Position numbers and translations under genes: made by a program | The notes under the pieces: generated by a model | What the model was told of the DNA's origin: nothing | The model's database searches: none | The model's input: the letters and a program-made list of their open reading frames with translations, nothing else | Assembly (NCBI GenBank): GCA_029006795.1 | Contig: JAQXGQ010000176.1 | Coordinates: forward strand, 1-36,904 | Source of the DNA: Clostridiales bacterium | Lineage (GTDB): Bacteria; Bacillota; Clostridia; Lachnospirales; Lachnospiraceae | Direction of reading: 5' to 3' | DNA length: 36,904 bases | Shown: piece by piece, positions 8,244-17,756 of the stretch | Numbering within the stretch: the first letter of the stretch is position 1 | How the letters are laid out: each line of letters starts with the position of its first letter

Positions 8244-9743
8244 ATGTTAAACACAAGTTGCGAGAAGTTACGAAAAAGAGAAAGCCTGAGAGAAACGCTG
8301 CAGTTTCTTCGGAATGAAGCAAAAGATAGAAAATGTGCAGAAGAATTAAAAGCGTTGTTAGGGGATGGAAAACTTTTGACAGAGTTATTATCAGAAGGGG
8401 AACCTAAAGTGCGTAAAAATGCAGCATTGCTTATAGGGGATTTACGGCTGCAGCAGGTGGCAGATGCACTTTGGGAAGCATATAACCGGGAGACCACGCT
8501 TTTTGTGAAAAGTTCCTATCTTACGGCTTTAGGAAGACTAGAAGTATCTGATTTTTCGGAGCAGCTAAAGGGACGGATGGAAGAACTTTTAAAAGTAATT
8601 CCTGCGGAGAACGAAAGAAAGCATATCAATGAGGAAATCCGTGAATTAGGTAAACTATTAAACCGTATCGAGGGAAGCAGACGACATACTTTCACCGGAG
8701 CAGAAAAAGCACATGAGATGGTGCTTACCGTAAACCACGGCTGTGGAAGCGTAACGGCGAGAGAAGTATCGGAATTGTCGGCGACAATACGCAGAACCGT
8801 AAAACCTCATCCGTTAGGAGTGCTGGTTTATACAAAAGATATGCAGCCTTTTGCGAGATTAAGAACTTACCGGGAACTGCTTTTTCCGATACATGTAAAA
8901 GAAAAGCTGCAGCCTAAGCCGGAACTCGCAGCGCAGGGCATATGGGAATCAGATTTGTGGGAACTATTGACAGAATGTCATAGAGAGCAAGAGCCATTTT
9001 TTTTCCGTCTGGAATTAAAAGCAAAAATGGATTTATCCGAAAAAAGCAGTTTTGCAAAGAAATTTGCGGCAGAGTTAGAGCGCTGCTCGCAGAGAAAACT
9101 TGTCAATTCTACCGGGGATTATGAGATTGAGATACGTTTGTTGGAAAACAGGGAGGGGAAACTGGTTCCTTTCTTAAAATTATACACCATCCCCGTAAAT
9201 CGTTTTGCTTATCGTAAACATGCGGTGGCAGCGTCTATTCATCCGGCAGCCGCTGCGATGTTAGTGAAGCTGGCACAGCCATATTTAAAAGAGAATGCAC
9301 AGATATTAGATCCCTTTTGCGGAGTGGGAACGATGTTAATTGAGAGGGATATTTTGGTGCCTGCAAGAGAAAAATATGGCATAGATATCTTTGGAGAGGC
9401 GATTGACGGAGCGAGGGAAAATGCTGCATTAGCGGGAGAAAAGATTAATTTTATTCATAGGGATTATTTTGATTTTACTCATGGATATTTGTTTGATGAG
9501 ATTATTACCAATATGCCGGTGCGGGGAAAGAAAACCAAAGAAGAGATGGATGCTTTCTATGGTGGATTTTTTGCAAAGTCGAAGAGTATGCTTGTTTCCG
9601 GTGGAAAAATGATATTTTATTCAAATGAAGAAGGGTTTGTGAAAAAGCAGCTAAGGCTTCATAGGGAATTCAGACTGTTACAGCAATTTTGCATTCGGGA
9701 AAAGGAACATTTTTATTTATTTATCGTTGAATTAAAGGGGTAG
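8244..9743 (+). CDS. putative RNA methyltransferase (UPF0020/RlmL-like) with N-terminal HEAT-like repeats
   Basis: N-terminus EPKVRKNAALLIGDLRLQQVADALWEAY...SSYLTALGRL (HEAT-like); C-terminus LDPFCGVGTMLIERDI and TNMPVRG in the NPPY-like position. Confidence 0.78.
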   Translation: MLNTSCEKLRKRESLRETLQFLRNEAKDRKCAEELKALLGDGKLLTELLSEGEPKVRKNAALLIGDLRLQQVADALWEAYNRETTLFVKSSYLTALGRLEVSDFSEQLKGRMEELLKVIPAENERKHINEEIRELGKLLNRIEGSRRHTFTGAEKAHEMVLTVNHGCGSVTAREVSELSATIRRTVKPHPLGVLVYTKDMQPFARLRTYRELLFPIHVKEKLQPKPELAAQGIWESDLWELLTECHREQEPFFFRLELKAKMDLSEKSSFAKKFAAELERCSQRKLVNSTGDYEIEIRLLENREGKLVPFLKLYTIPVNRFAYRKHAVAASIHPAAAAMLVKLAQPYLKENAQILDPFCGVGTMLIERDILVPAREKYGIDIFGEAIDGARENAALAGEKINFIHRDYFDFTHGYLFDEIITNMPVRGKKTKEEMDAFYGGFFAKSKSMLVSGGKMIFYSNEEGFVKKQLRLHREFRLLQQFCIREKEHFYLFIVELKG

Positions 9744-9747
9744 TCGC

Positions 9748-12399
9748 ATGGCATTTTCAATCAAAGAAAGAGAAGAGAAGCAGGCAGAAAAGGAACAGGG
9801 GCTGTTAGACGCATTATTAATGCAGAATTTACAGGATCAGTTCTGCCAAGCGAATAATGTATATCTGGTGTGTTTAAGTAAAGAACAGGGTGTAGTTACA
9901 AGAATTTACGGTTCGAAAGAAGAATTAGAATACATTCATAGTGTTGTTGATATGGACAAGCATATGATGCTGCTGGAAAAATTGATGGATAGCAGCATTG
10001 AGAGTGTGATTGAAGAAGAGTGTGCAAAAGATTACATTAAAATGAGCGGAGTATCTATTCGTGTGGGTGGAAAAACGGAAGCTATCTGGATTGTGATAGG
10101 AGTTTTAGAGAGAGAAGAAGCGGATGTGCCTGAGTATATAATGAGGACAACGCCGGAACGCTACTATAAGTCTCTGGAATTTTTAGAAACCCTGTCAAAG
10201 CAGATGTTCGCGGTTAAGATGGAAGAACTGATGGCACAGGAGGCATTTTTAAAGAGCCGGGAAGCTGTAACCCAGATGGAAGCAGAACTTCACCGCAATG
10301 AGGCAATGACTGCAATTGTAAAGATGTTAGAGTCAGAAGAGAGCTTTGAGATTGTGGCAAACCATATTTTGAAGGATGTCTGCGAATATTTAGATATTTC
10401 TACAGGGACGCTTTTAAGAGAAAATAAAAATGGATTGACCATAGATGTCATCTGCGAGTATTTAGCACCGGGATTAGAAAAGGGTGTGAAATTCTGCAAG
10501 GAGATTGAGAAGAGTGATTTGCCTTTTTTCAATGGGAAACCTTATATGATTTCTTCTGATTCTATGCTGCCGGATGAATTTTATCGCCTGTTTGAGCAGG
10601 GAGGAATAAAAGCAGGGATGTTTCTTCCAGTGGATATTAATGGGCATGCCGGAATGTATCTCTGTTTCTGTGAACTAGAGAAAAGCCGGACCTGGGATAT
10701 GGGAGAGATCAAGTTTGTCAGTGATGCAAAACGTATTATTCAGAGCATTTTACAAAAGCGGATTGCAAAAAATTCTTTGGCAAGTTCCTATACCTCTCTA
10801 GAGGCAATTCTGGAGAATATCGGCTGTGCTGTTTATGTGCTAGATCCAGTGGAAAGAACCACACTTTATACGAATCAGCGTTTTAAAAATGCGTTTCAGA
10901 AAGGGTTAGAGCAGTTCCAGAAGGATTTGGAAATTGAAATGTCGGCACAGCAGGAAAACTATTTCCGGGAAATTTATCAAAAAGAAGAAAAACGCTGGTT
11001 TGATTTACATAGTACCAGAATTGACTGGGTGGACGGCAGAAAGGTACTTCTTTGTACCATTTATGATGTGACAGATAAGAAACTTTATCAGCAGAAAATT
11101 GAGAAACAAGCAAATAACGATTTCCTGACAGGACTTTACAATAGGATGCGCTGTGAGCAGGATTTAGAAAGATACATTGAACAGACGAAGGAATTTCACG
11201 GAGAAGGAGCACTTCTTTACATTGATCTGGATGATTTTAAGCATATCAACGATGGCTTGGGACATCAGTATGGCGATATACTGCTAAAAGAGATATCGCA
11301 AAGATTAAAGAGAATACCGGGAGTTGAAAATAACTGTTACCGTATGGGTGGAGATGAATTCATCGTCATTTTATCTTACCTTCATATTTCTATGATGCAG
11401 CAGATTTTAGATCAAATCAAGGATTTATTTGCGAAACCCTGGATGTTAAAAGGGGCTGACTATTATTGTACGATGAGCATGGGGGTAGTGCGTTTTCCTA
11501 CCTACGGTGATACGGTAGAAGAACTGATTAGAAAGGCAGACATTGCTCTTTATGTGGCAAAGTGCGCAGGAAAGAACCGGATTGAATTTTATGAGGACAA
11601 TGTGGAAAATGCTTCCACCTCGTATAAACGTCTTGATTTAGAGAAAAATATGCGGAATGCTACACAGAATGCCTGCCGTGAATTTGAGGTTTATTATCAG
11701 CCTATTGTAGATGTGACAAAGCCGGGGATACCATGTACCGGAGCAGAGGCGCTGATACGTTGGAATTCAGGGGAAATGGGGATTATTCCGCCGGTGGATT
11801 TCATTCCGTTAGCAGAATATTTAGGACTGATTAATCCTATCGGAGAATATGTTTTACGAGAGGCGTGTAAGCATTGCAGGTACTGGAATGACATGGGACA
11901 TCCCGATTATAAGGTTAATGTCAATCTTTCTGTGGTACAGCTTTTGCAGAATGATATTGTGGAACGAGTGTATCAGGTTATCAAAGAAACCGGAATTATG
12001 CCACAGAATCTTACTCTGGAAGTAACGGAAAGCCTTGCTATCAATGATATGAACCGCATGAAAAAGATTTTGGCAGAAATCAGAAGACTTGGTGTGAGAG
12101 TGGCGTTAGATGATTTTGGAACCGGCTATTCTTCGTTGAATCATATTCGTGAAATGCCGATTGATGTGATTAAGATTGACCGCTGTTTTGTGATTGATAT
12201 TGGTAAGGATGAGTTTTCAAGTGCTTTTGTAAAAATGGTGGCAGAACTTGCTAATGCTATCCAGGTGAAAGTATGCGTGGAAGGTGTGGAGACAGAAGAG
12301 CAGATTAAGGCATTGAAGGAAAGTAAAATACAGCTGATACAGGGATATTATTTTGGAAAACCTATGAAAGCAGAAGTATTTGAAAAGCAATATTTATAA
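9748..12399 (+). CDS. diguanylate cyclase / c-di-GMP phosphodiesterase with GAF/PAS-like sensor regions (GGDEF-EAL)
   Basis: YRMGGDEFIVI (intact GGDEF), GAEALIRW (EAL), DDFGTGYSSLNHI and KIDRCFV motifs. Confidence 0.93.
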   Translation: MAFSIKEREEKQAEKEQGLLDALLMQNLQDQFCQANNVYLVCLSKEQGVVTRIYGSKEELEYIHSVVDMDKHMMLLEKLMDSSIESVIEEECAKDYIKMSGVSIRVGGKTEAIWIVIGVLEREEADVPEYIMRTTPERYYKSLEFLETLSKQMFAVKMEELMAQEAFLKSREAVTQMEAELHRNEAMTAIVKMLESEESFEIVANHILKDVCEYLDISTGTLLRENKNGLTIDVICEYLAPGLEKGVKFCKEIEKSDLPFFNGKPYMISSDSMLPDEFYRLFEQGGIKAGMFLPVDINGHAGMYLCFCELEKSRTWDMGEIKFVSDAKRIIQSILQKRIAKNSLASSYTSLEAILENIGCAVYVLDPVERTTLYTNQRFKNAFQKGLEQFQKDLEIEMSAQQENYFREIYQKEEKRWFDLHSTRIDWVDGRKVLLCTIYDVTDKKLYQQKIEKQANNDFLTGLYNRMRCEQDLERYIEQTKEFHGEGALLYIDLDDFKHINDGLGHQYGDILLKEISQRLKRIPGVENNCYRMGGDEFIVILSYLHISMMQQILDQIKDLFAKPWMLKGADYYCTMSMGVVRFPTYGDTVEELIRKADIALYVAKCAGKNRIEFYEDNVENASTSYKRLDLEKNMRNATQNACREFEVYYQPIVDVTKPGIPCTGAEALIRWNSGEMGIIPPVDFIPLAEYLGLINPIGEYVLREACKHCRYWNDMGHPDYKVNVNLSVVQLLQNDIVERVYQVIKETGIMPQNLTLEVTESLAINDMNRMKKILAEIRRLGVRVALDDFGTGYSSLNHIREMPIDVIKIDRCFVIDIGKDEFSSAFVKMVAELANAIQVKVCVEGVETEEQIKALKESKIQLIQGYYFGKPMKAEVFEKQYL

Positions 12400-12447
12400 G
12401 TGAAAAAAAACAGTAAAAAATAAAAATAAAAAAATAAAAATTACCCA

Positions 12448-12476
12448 TTGACAAGTGGGGTGTTGTTTGATATGAT
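12448..12476 (+). promoter_or_regulatory. near-consensus sigma-A promoter for the tRNA-Leu pair
   Basis: TTGACA - 17 nt - TATGAT, preceded by an A-rich tract (12404-12440). Confidence 0.85.
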
Positions 12477-12506
12477 ATACAAGTCGTCACGAAAGGTGAT
12501 TGATTT

Positions 12507-12591
12507 GCGGAAGTGTCGGAACTGGCAGACGAGCAAGACTAAGGATCTTGTGGGCATTGCGCTCGTGTGGGTTCAAGTCCCATCTTCCGCA
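12507..12591 (+). tRNA. tRNA-Leu (anticodon AAG)
   Basis: Acceptor GCGGAAG/CTTCCGC; anticodon arm CAAGA-CTAAGGA-TCTTG; long variable arm; GGTTCAAGTCC T-loop. Confidence 0.93.
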
Positions 12592-12625
12592 TTCTTATTA
12601 TCCGAAAGCAGGACGGCATGTATTC

Positions 12626-12709
12626 GCAGGAGTGGCGGAATTGGCAGACGCGCAGGCTTCAGGTGCCTGTGGTAGCAATATCGTGTGGGTTCAAGTCCCA
12701 TCTCCTGCA
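12626..12709 (+). tRNA. tRNA-Leu (anticodon CAG)
   Basis: Acceptor GCAGGAG/CTCCTGC; anticodon arm CAGGC-TTCAGGT-GCCTG; long variable arm; GGTTCAAGTCC. Confidence 0.94.
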
Positions 12710-12715
12710 TGACTA

Positions 12716-12757
12716 AGAAATCGCCAAAGACTTAGAGATAAGTCTTTGGCGATTTCT
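12716..12757 (+). terminator. perfect 19-bp hairpin downstream of the tRNAs (probable terminator)
   Basis: AGAAATCGCCAAAGACTTA gaga TAAGTCTTTGGCGATTTCT; only a weak following U-tract. Confidence 0.55.
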
Positions 12758-12876
12758 GTATATTACTAAAAAGATATTCGCCAAAAATTTGCAGGAAAAA
12801 AAGGAAATATGAATTTCCTGCGGAATATTAATATTGTAAATACTGTGTGACAATTTGTCTAAAAGAGGAGACCTAT

Positions 12877-13890
12877 ATGTCGATACGGGAAGAAATGGAA
12901 CAAATGGAGCGGGAAACCTTAAGCCCTTATGCGACTTTGAGCGAAAATTCAAAAGGCAGGGATATTCCGGAGGAACAGTGTGATATCCGTCCTGTGTTTC
13001 AGAGAGACAGGGACAGAATCCTACACTGCAAGGCATTCCGCAGATTAAAAAATAAAACACAGGTATTTCTGACACCAAAGGGAGATCATTATAGAACCAG
13101 GCTTTCCCATACGTTAGAGGTGTCGCAGAATGCCAGAACCATTGCAAAGGCGTTGCGGTTAAACGAAGATTTAGTGGAAGCCATTGCCTTAGGACATGAT
13201 TTAGGGCATACTCCTTTCGGTCATGCCGGAGAATATGTGTTAAACGAGCTTTGCGAAGATGGATTTCGCCACAATGAGCAGAGCGTGCGTACTGTGGAGA
13301 AATTAGAAAAAGATGGCAATGGGTTAAATCTTACCTGGGAGGTTCGGGATGGTATTTTAAATCATCAGACGAAGCTGATGCCGCATACTCTAGAGGGAAA
13401 AATTGTACGGCTTTCCGATAAGATAGCTTATATCAATCACGATATTGATGATGCTATAAGAGCACAGGTGCTGACAGAAGACGATATCCCTATGGAGCTA
13501 AAGAAAACTTTGGGCTTTAGCACCCGTCAGCGGTTAAATACCCTGATACATAATATTATTATGAACAGCAGGGATAGAGACGATATTATTATGTCTGCCG
13601 AGGTGGAGGAAGCTATGGTGGAGCTTCGGAAGTTCATGTTTGAACATGTGTACAAAAATCCTGTGGCAAAGAGCGAGGAAGTCAAGGCAAAAGCGATGAT
13701 AAAGCAGTTGTTCTTTTACTATATGGAACATATTGAGTTGCTTCCGCAGAAATACTTTCGCATGTTAGAAAATGGCGAGAAGAAAGAACGTGTCGTCAGT
13801 GATTATATCGCCGGTATGACAGACCAGTATGCCATCACCAAGTTCAGTGAGTATTTTCTGCCACAAGCATGGCAGGTAGATGGATATTAG
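12877..13890 (+). CDS. deoxyguanosinetriphosphate triphosphohydrolase-like HD-domain protein
   Basis: RLSHTLEVSQNARTIAKAL...EAIALGHDLGHTPFGHAGE; RBS AGAGGAG before ATG 12877; located directly upstream of dnaG. Confidence 0.9.
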   Translation: MSIREEMEQMERETLSPYATLSENSKGRDIPEEQCDIRPVFQRDRDRILHCKAFRRLKNKTQVFLTPKGDHYRTRLSHTLEVSQNARTIAKALRLNEDLVEAIALGHDLGHTPFGHAGEYVLNELCEDGFRHNEQSVRTVEKLEKDGNGLNLTWEVRDGILNHQTKLMPHTLEGKIVRLSDKIAYINHDIDDAIRAQVLTEDDIPMELKKTLGFSTRQRLNTLIHNIIMNSRDRDDIIMSAEVEEAMVELRKFMFEHVYKNPVAKSEEVKAKAMIKQLFFYYMEHIELLPQKYFRMLENGEKKERVVSDYIAGMTDQYAITKFSEYFLPQAWQVDGY

Positions 13891-13936
13891 AAAACGAAAA
13901 TATGAGATAACATCATTTGACAGGAAGGAGCAGAAG

Positions 13937-15745
13937 ATGCCGTATTATCCAGATGACATTGTCGAAGAAGTACGTTCCAGAAATGATATTGTCGACGTCA
14001 TATCCCAATATGTGCGTCTTCAGAAAAAAGGAAGTACTTATTTCGGACTATGTCCGTTTCACAATGAGAAAACAGGCTCCTTTTCCGTGTCTCCGAATAA
14101 ACAGATGTATTACTGTTTTGGCTGTGGAGCCGGTGGGAATGTATTTACCTTTTTGATGGAATATGAGAATTTCACCTTTGGGGAGGCAATGGAAGCCTTA
14201 GCTGACCGCGCCGGCATAGAACTGCCGAAACAGGAATATAGTGCAGCACAAAGGAAAGAGGCGGACAAGCGGGCGAGACTGTTAGAAATAAATAAAGAGG
14301 CAGCCAAATACTTTTATATGCTGCTTCGAAATGACAGGGGAAAGCGAGCTCTTGATTATTTTAAAAAGAGGGAACTTTCCGAGGAAACCATGCAGAAGTT
14401 TGGACTGGGTTATTCTGACCAGTACAGTGATGATTTATACCGTTATCTTAGGGGAAAAGGTTATGAGGATGAGATATTAAAAGAATCTGGTCTTGTAACC
14501 ATCGATGAACGGAGAGGCGGTTACGATAAATTTTGGAACCGGGCAATGTTTCCCATCATGGATGTGCATAACAAAGTAATCGGCTTTGGTGGTCGTGTAA
14601 TGGGAGAGGGTGAACCGAAATATTTAAACTCACCGGAGACAAAGATATTTGATAAGAGCCGCAATCTGTATGGCTTAAACTTAGCAAGAAGCACAAAAAA
14701 ACCGCAGCTTTTACTCTGCGAGGGTTATATGGATGTAATAGCGTTACATCAGGCAGGGTTTGACAATGCGGTGGCATCCTTAGGAACTGCATTAACCAGT
14801 GGACATGCCAATCTCCTGAAACGTTATACCAAAGAAGTATATTTGACCTATGACAGTGATGGGGCAGGAGTCAAGGCAGCACTTCGTGCAATTCCTATAC
14901 TGAAGGAAGTGGGAATTACCACGAAGGTCATTAACATGAAACCGTACAAAGACCCGGACGAGTTTATCAAGGCATTAGGAGCCGAGGCATATCAGCAGAG
15001 GATTGATGAGGCGGAAAACAGTTTCCTTTTTGAAATCCGTATTCTGCAGCAACAATATAATATGTCCGACCCTGAAAGTAAGACAGCTTTCTATAATGAA
15101 GTGGCAAAGAAACTCTGTGGTTTTTCCGAAAAATTAGAGAGAGATAACTATATCGAAGCAGTGGCACAGAAATATATGTTAGCGGTGGAGGATGTACGCA
15201 GACTTGTCAATCAGTATGGTGCAAAAATTGGTGTGGCGGGCGGTGTAACAGGCGGAAGCATAGGCCGCGAACCAACGAAGTTAAAAACCGGTATCCATGA
15301 GAATAAGAAAAAAGAAGATGGAATGAAGCAGTCACAGAAACTGTTGTTGACATGGCTCATTGAGAATGCCGGATTATTTCAAAAAATAGAAAAATATATT
15401 ACGCCGGAGGATTTCACGGAAGAAATCTACCGGAAAGTGGCGGAAATCCTGTTTGAACAATTTAAAGAGACAGGAATCGTTAATCCTGCACAAATTGTCA
15501 GTATGTTCCAAAATGAGGAGGAACAGAGGGAGATAGCAGGTCTTTTTAATGCCAGAATACACCAGGTTGAGACAAAAGAAGAGTGGGAAAAGGCGCTGAA
15601 AGAAACGATTATCCGGGTAAAACAAAACAGCATGGAATACTATGCAAAGACGGCAGCACCGAATGATATGGCGGTGCTGCAGAAGATGGTAACAGATAAG
15701 CGGGCACTTGAAGAGTTAGAAAAAGTGCATATTTCCGTGGATTAA
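13937..15745 (+). CDS. dnaG: DNA primase
   Basis: Zinc finger CPFHNEKTGSFSVSPNKQMYYCFGCGAGGNVFTF; TOPRIM LLCEGYMDVIALHQAGFDNAVASLGTAL; RBS AGGAAGGAG upstream of ATG 13937. Confidence 0.97.
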   Translation: MPYYPDDIVEEVRSRNDIVDVISQYVRLQKKGSTYFGLCPFHNEKTGSFSVSPNKQMYYCFGCGAGGNVFTFLMEYENFTFGEAMEALADRAGIELPKQEYSAAQRKEADKRARLLEINKEAAKYFYMLLRNDRGKRALDYFKKRELSEETMQKFGLGYSDQYSDDLYRYLRGKGYEDEILKESGLVTIDERRGGYDKFWNRAMFPIMDVHNKVIGFGGRVMGEGEPKYLNSPETKIFDKSRNLYGLNLARSTKKPQLLLCEGYMDVIALHQAGFDNAVASLGTALTSGHANLLKRYTKEVYLTYDSDGAGVKAALRAIPILKEVGITTKVINMKPYKDPDEFIKALGAEAYQQRIDEAENSFLFEIRILQQQYNMSDPESKTAFYNEVAKKLCGFSEKLERDNYIEAVAQKYMLAVEDVRRLVNQYGAKIGVAGGVTGGSIGREPTKLKTGIHENKKKEDGMKQSQKLLLTWLIENAGLFQKIEKYITPEDFTEEIYRKVAEILFEQFKETGIVNPAQIVSMFQNEEEQREIAGLFNARIHQVETKEEWEKALKETIIRVKQNSMEYYAKTAAPNDMAVLQKMVTDKRALEELEKVHISVD

Positions 15746-15782
15746 GGACAAAATACTAGAAAACCTGAGAGGATGAAACAAA

Positions 15783-17006
15783 ATGGCAAAGAAGAAAGAA
15801 ACCAGCGAAAAAAATATCACAGAAGTAAATGTAGCAGAAAGTGCAACTGCCGCAAAGACGAAGAAAGCTGCTGAAGGTGCGACGGTAAATCCGGAGGCAG
15901 AGACAGACAGAGAAAAATTTCAGGAAAAGCTAAAAGATCTGCTGAATTTAGCTAAAAAGAAGAAAAATATGTTAGAGTATCAGGAAATCAATGATTTTTT
16001 TGCTGATATGCAGTTAGATGCGGAAAAGTTTGAGAAAATACTTGATTTCTTAGAAGCAAACAATATCGATGTGCTGCGAATCACTGATGATGACGTAGAT
16101 GATGATATTCTTCTTGAGGTGGAGGATGAAGAAGAAATTGAGGTAGAAAAAATCGATCTATCTGTTCCTGACGGAGTTTCTATTGAAGATCCAGTTCGTA
16201 TGTATTTAAAAGAAATCGGTAAGGTGCCGCTTTTAAGTGCAGAGGAGGAAATCGAACTGGCAAAACGTATGGAGTTAGGTGATCAGGAGGCGAAAAAGCG
16301 TCTTGCAGAGGCAAACTTACGTCTTGTAGTTTCCATTGCAAAGCGTTACGTGGGACGAGGTATGCTTTTCCTTGATTTGATTCAAGAGGGTAACTTAGGT
16401 CTGATTAAAGCGGTAGAAAAGTTTGATTACCGCAAAGGTTACAAATTTTCTACCTATGCAACATGGTGGATTCGTCAGGCAATCACGAGAGCTATTGCAG
16501 ATCAGGCAAGAACCATCCGTATTCCGGTTCATATGGTAGAGACAATTAACAAATTAATCCGTGTCAGCAGACAGTTGCTTCAGGAGTTAGGACGTGAACC
16601 GACCCCGGAAGAGATTGCAGCGGAGATGAATATGCCGGTGGAGCGTGTGCGTGAAATCTTAAAGATTTCCCAGGAACCGGTTTCTTTAGAGACCCCTATC
16701 GGAGAGGAAGAGGACAGCCATTTAGGAGATTTCATTCAGGACGACAATGTACCAGTACCTGCGGATGCAGCGGCATTTACTCTGCTAAAAGAACAGTTAG
16801 AGGAAGTGCTTGGTACTTTGACAGAGAGAGAGCAGAAGGTATTGACTTTACGTTTTGGATTAGAAGATGGAAGAGCGAGAACCCTAGAGGAAGTGGGAAA
16901 AGAGTTTAATGTTACCCGTGAGCGTATCCGTCAGATTGAGGCGAAAGCGCTTCGAAAATTGCGTCACCCAAGCAGAAGCCGCAAGTTAAAGGATTATTTG
17001 GAGTAA
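15783..17006 (+). CDS. rpoD: RNA polymerase primary sigma factor (SigA/RpoD)
   Basis: Region 2 [51 protein letters not shown] and region 4 [13 protein letters not shown]-type sequence with [23 protein letters not shown]. Confidence 0.98.
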   Translation: MAKKKETSEKNITEVNVAESATAAKTKKAAEGATVNPEAETDREKFQEKLKDLLNLAKKKKNMLEYQEINDFFADMQLDAEKFEKILDFLEANNIDVLRITDDDVDDDILLEVEDEEEIEVEKIDLSVPDGVSIEDPVRMYLKEIGKVPLLSAEEEIELAKRMELGDQEAKKRLAEANLRLVVSIAKRYVGRGMLFLDLIQEGNLGLIKAVEKFDYRKGYKFSTYATWWIRQAITRAIADQARTIRIPVHMVETINKLIRVSRQLLQELGREPTPEEIAAEMNMPVERVREILKISQEPVSLETPIGEEEDSHLGDFIQDDNVPVPADAAAFTLLKEQLEEVLGTLTEREQKVLTLRFGLEDGRARTLEEVGKEFNVTRERIRQIEAKALRKLRHPSRSRKLKDYLE

Positions 17007-17007
17007 A

Positions 17008-17727
17008 ATGATAAAACTATCAAACCGATTAAGGACAGTTGCATCACTCGTCAGCGAAGGGAATGTCTTTGCAGATGTAGGAACCGACCACGGATATGTA
17101 CCGATTTATCTGATGCAGCAGGGAAAAATCTCCCGGGCAATTGCTATGGATATTAATCGGGGACCTTTGGAGCGGGCGAAAGAGCATATCGCACTATTTG
17201 GTATGGGTGATTACATAGAAACCCGGTTATCAGATGGCTTGGCGGCACTTGAAGTGGGAGAAGCAGAGTCGGTTCTAATTGCAGGGATGGGTGGCGGTCT
17301 TGTAATACATATATTAGAAGCGGGAAGTGAAATTGCCGCAGCAGCAAAAGAACTGGTATTGCAGCCCCAGTCTGAATTAGAACGGGTCAGAAGGTATTTG
17401 GACGAAAATGGCTATGTGACAGATGTAGAGGATATGGTCTTTGAAGATGGGAAATATTATCCCATGATGCGGGTACATTACGCATCAGAGAAAACTTCAC
17501 AGAAAAGAACAAAAGGGTGCGAGACAGGCTATATTTACGGAGCGGGACTGTTAGCACAGCGGCATCCGGTACTGCTCGAATATCTGAAAAAAGAAAAGAC
17601 TACCTATTGCGGCATTTACGAAAATTTAAAAAAGCAGCCACCCTCTGAACATATAAGGATACGCCAGAGAGAAATTGAGGCTGCAATATCACAAAACGAA
17701 GAAGCTCTGTCATATTATGGAGAGTAA
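17008..17727 (+). CDS. trmK: tRNA (adenine(22)-N(1))-methyltransferase
   Basis: LSNRLRTVASLVSEGNVFADVGTDHGYVPIYL...LIAGMGGGLVIHIL...LQPQSELERVRRYL; directly downstream of rpoD. Confidence 0.93.
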   Translation: MIKLSNRLRTVASLVSEGNVFADVGTDHGYVPIYLMQQGKISRAIAMDINRGPLERAKEHIALFGMGDYIETRLSDGLAALEVGEAESVLIAGMGGGLVIHILEAGSEIAAAAKELVLQPQSELERVRRYLDENGYVTDVEDMVFEDGKYYPMMRVHYASEKTSQKRTKGCETGYIYGAGLLAQRHPVLLEYLKKEKTTYCGIYENLKKQPPSEHIRIRQREIEAAISQNEEALSYYGE

Positions 17728-17756
17728 GACAGAGTGAGAAAAAAGGGGAATTTTCT

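Noticed and set aside
12448-12712. ORFs 12448-12675 (+) and 12500-12712 (+)
   Set aside because: Both overlap the two tRNA-Leu genes and translate tRNA sequence; not coding.
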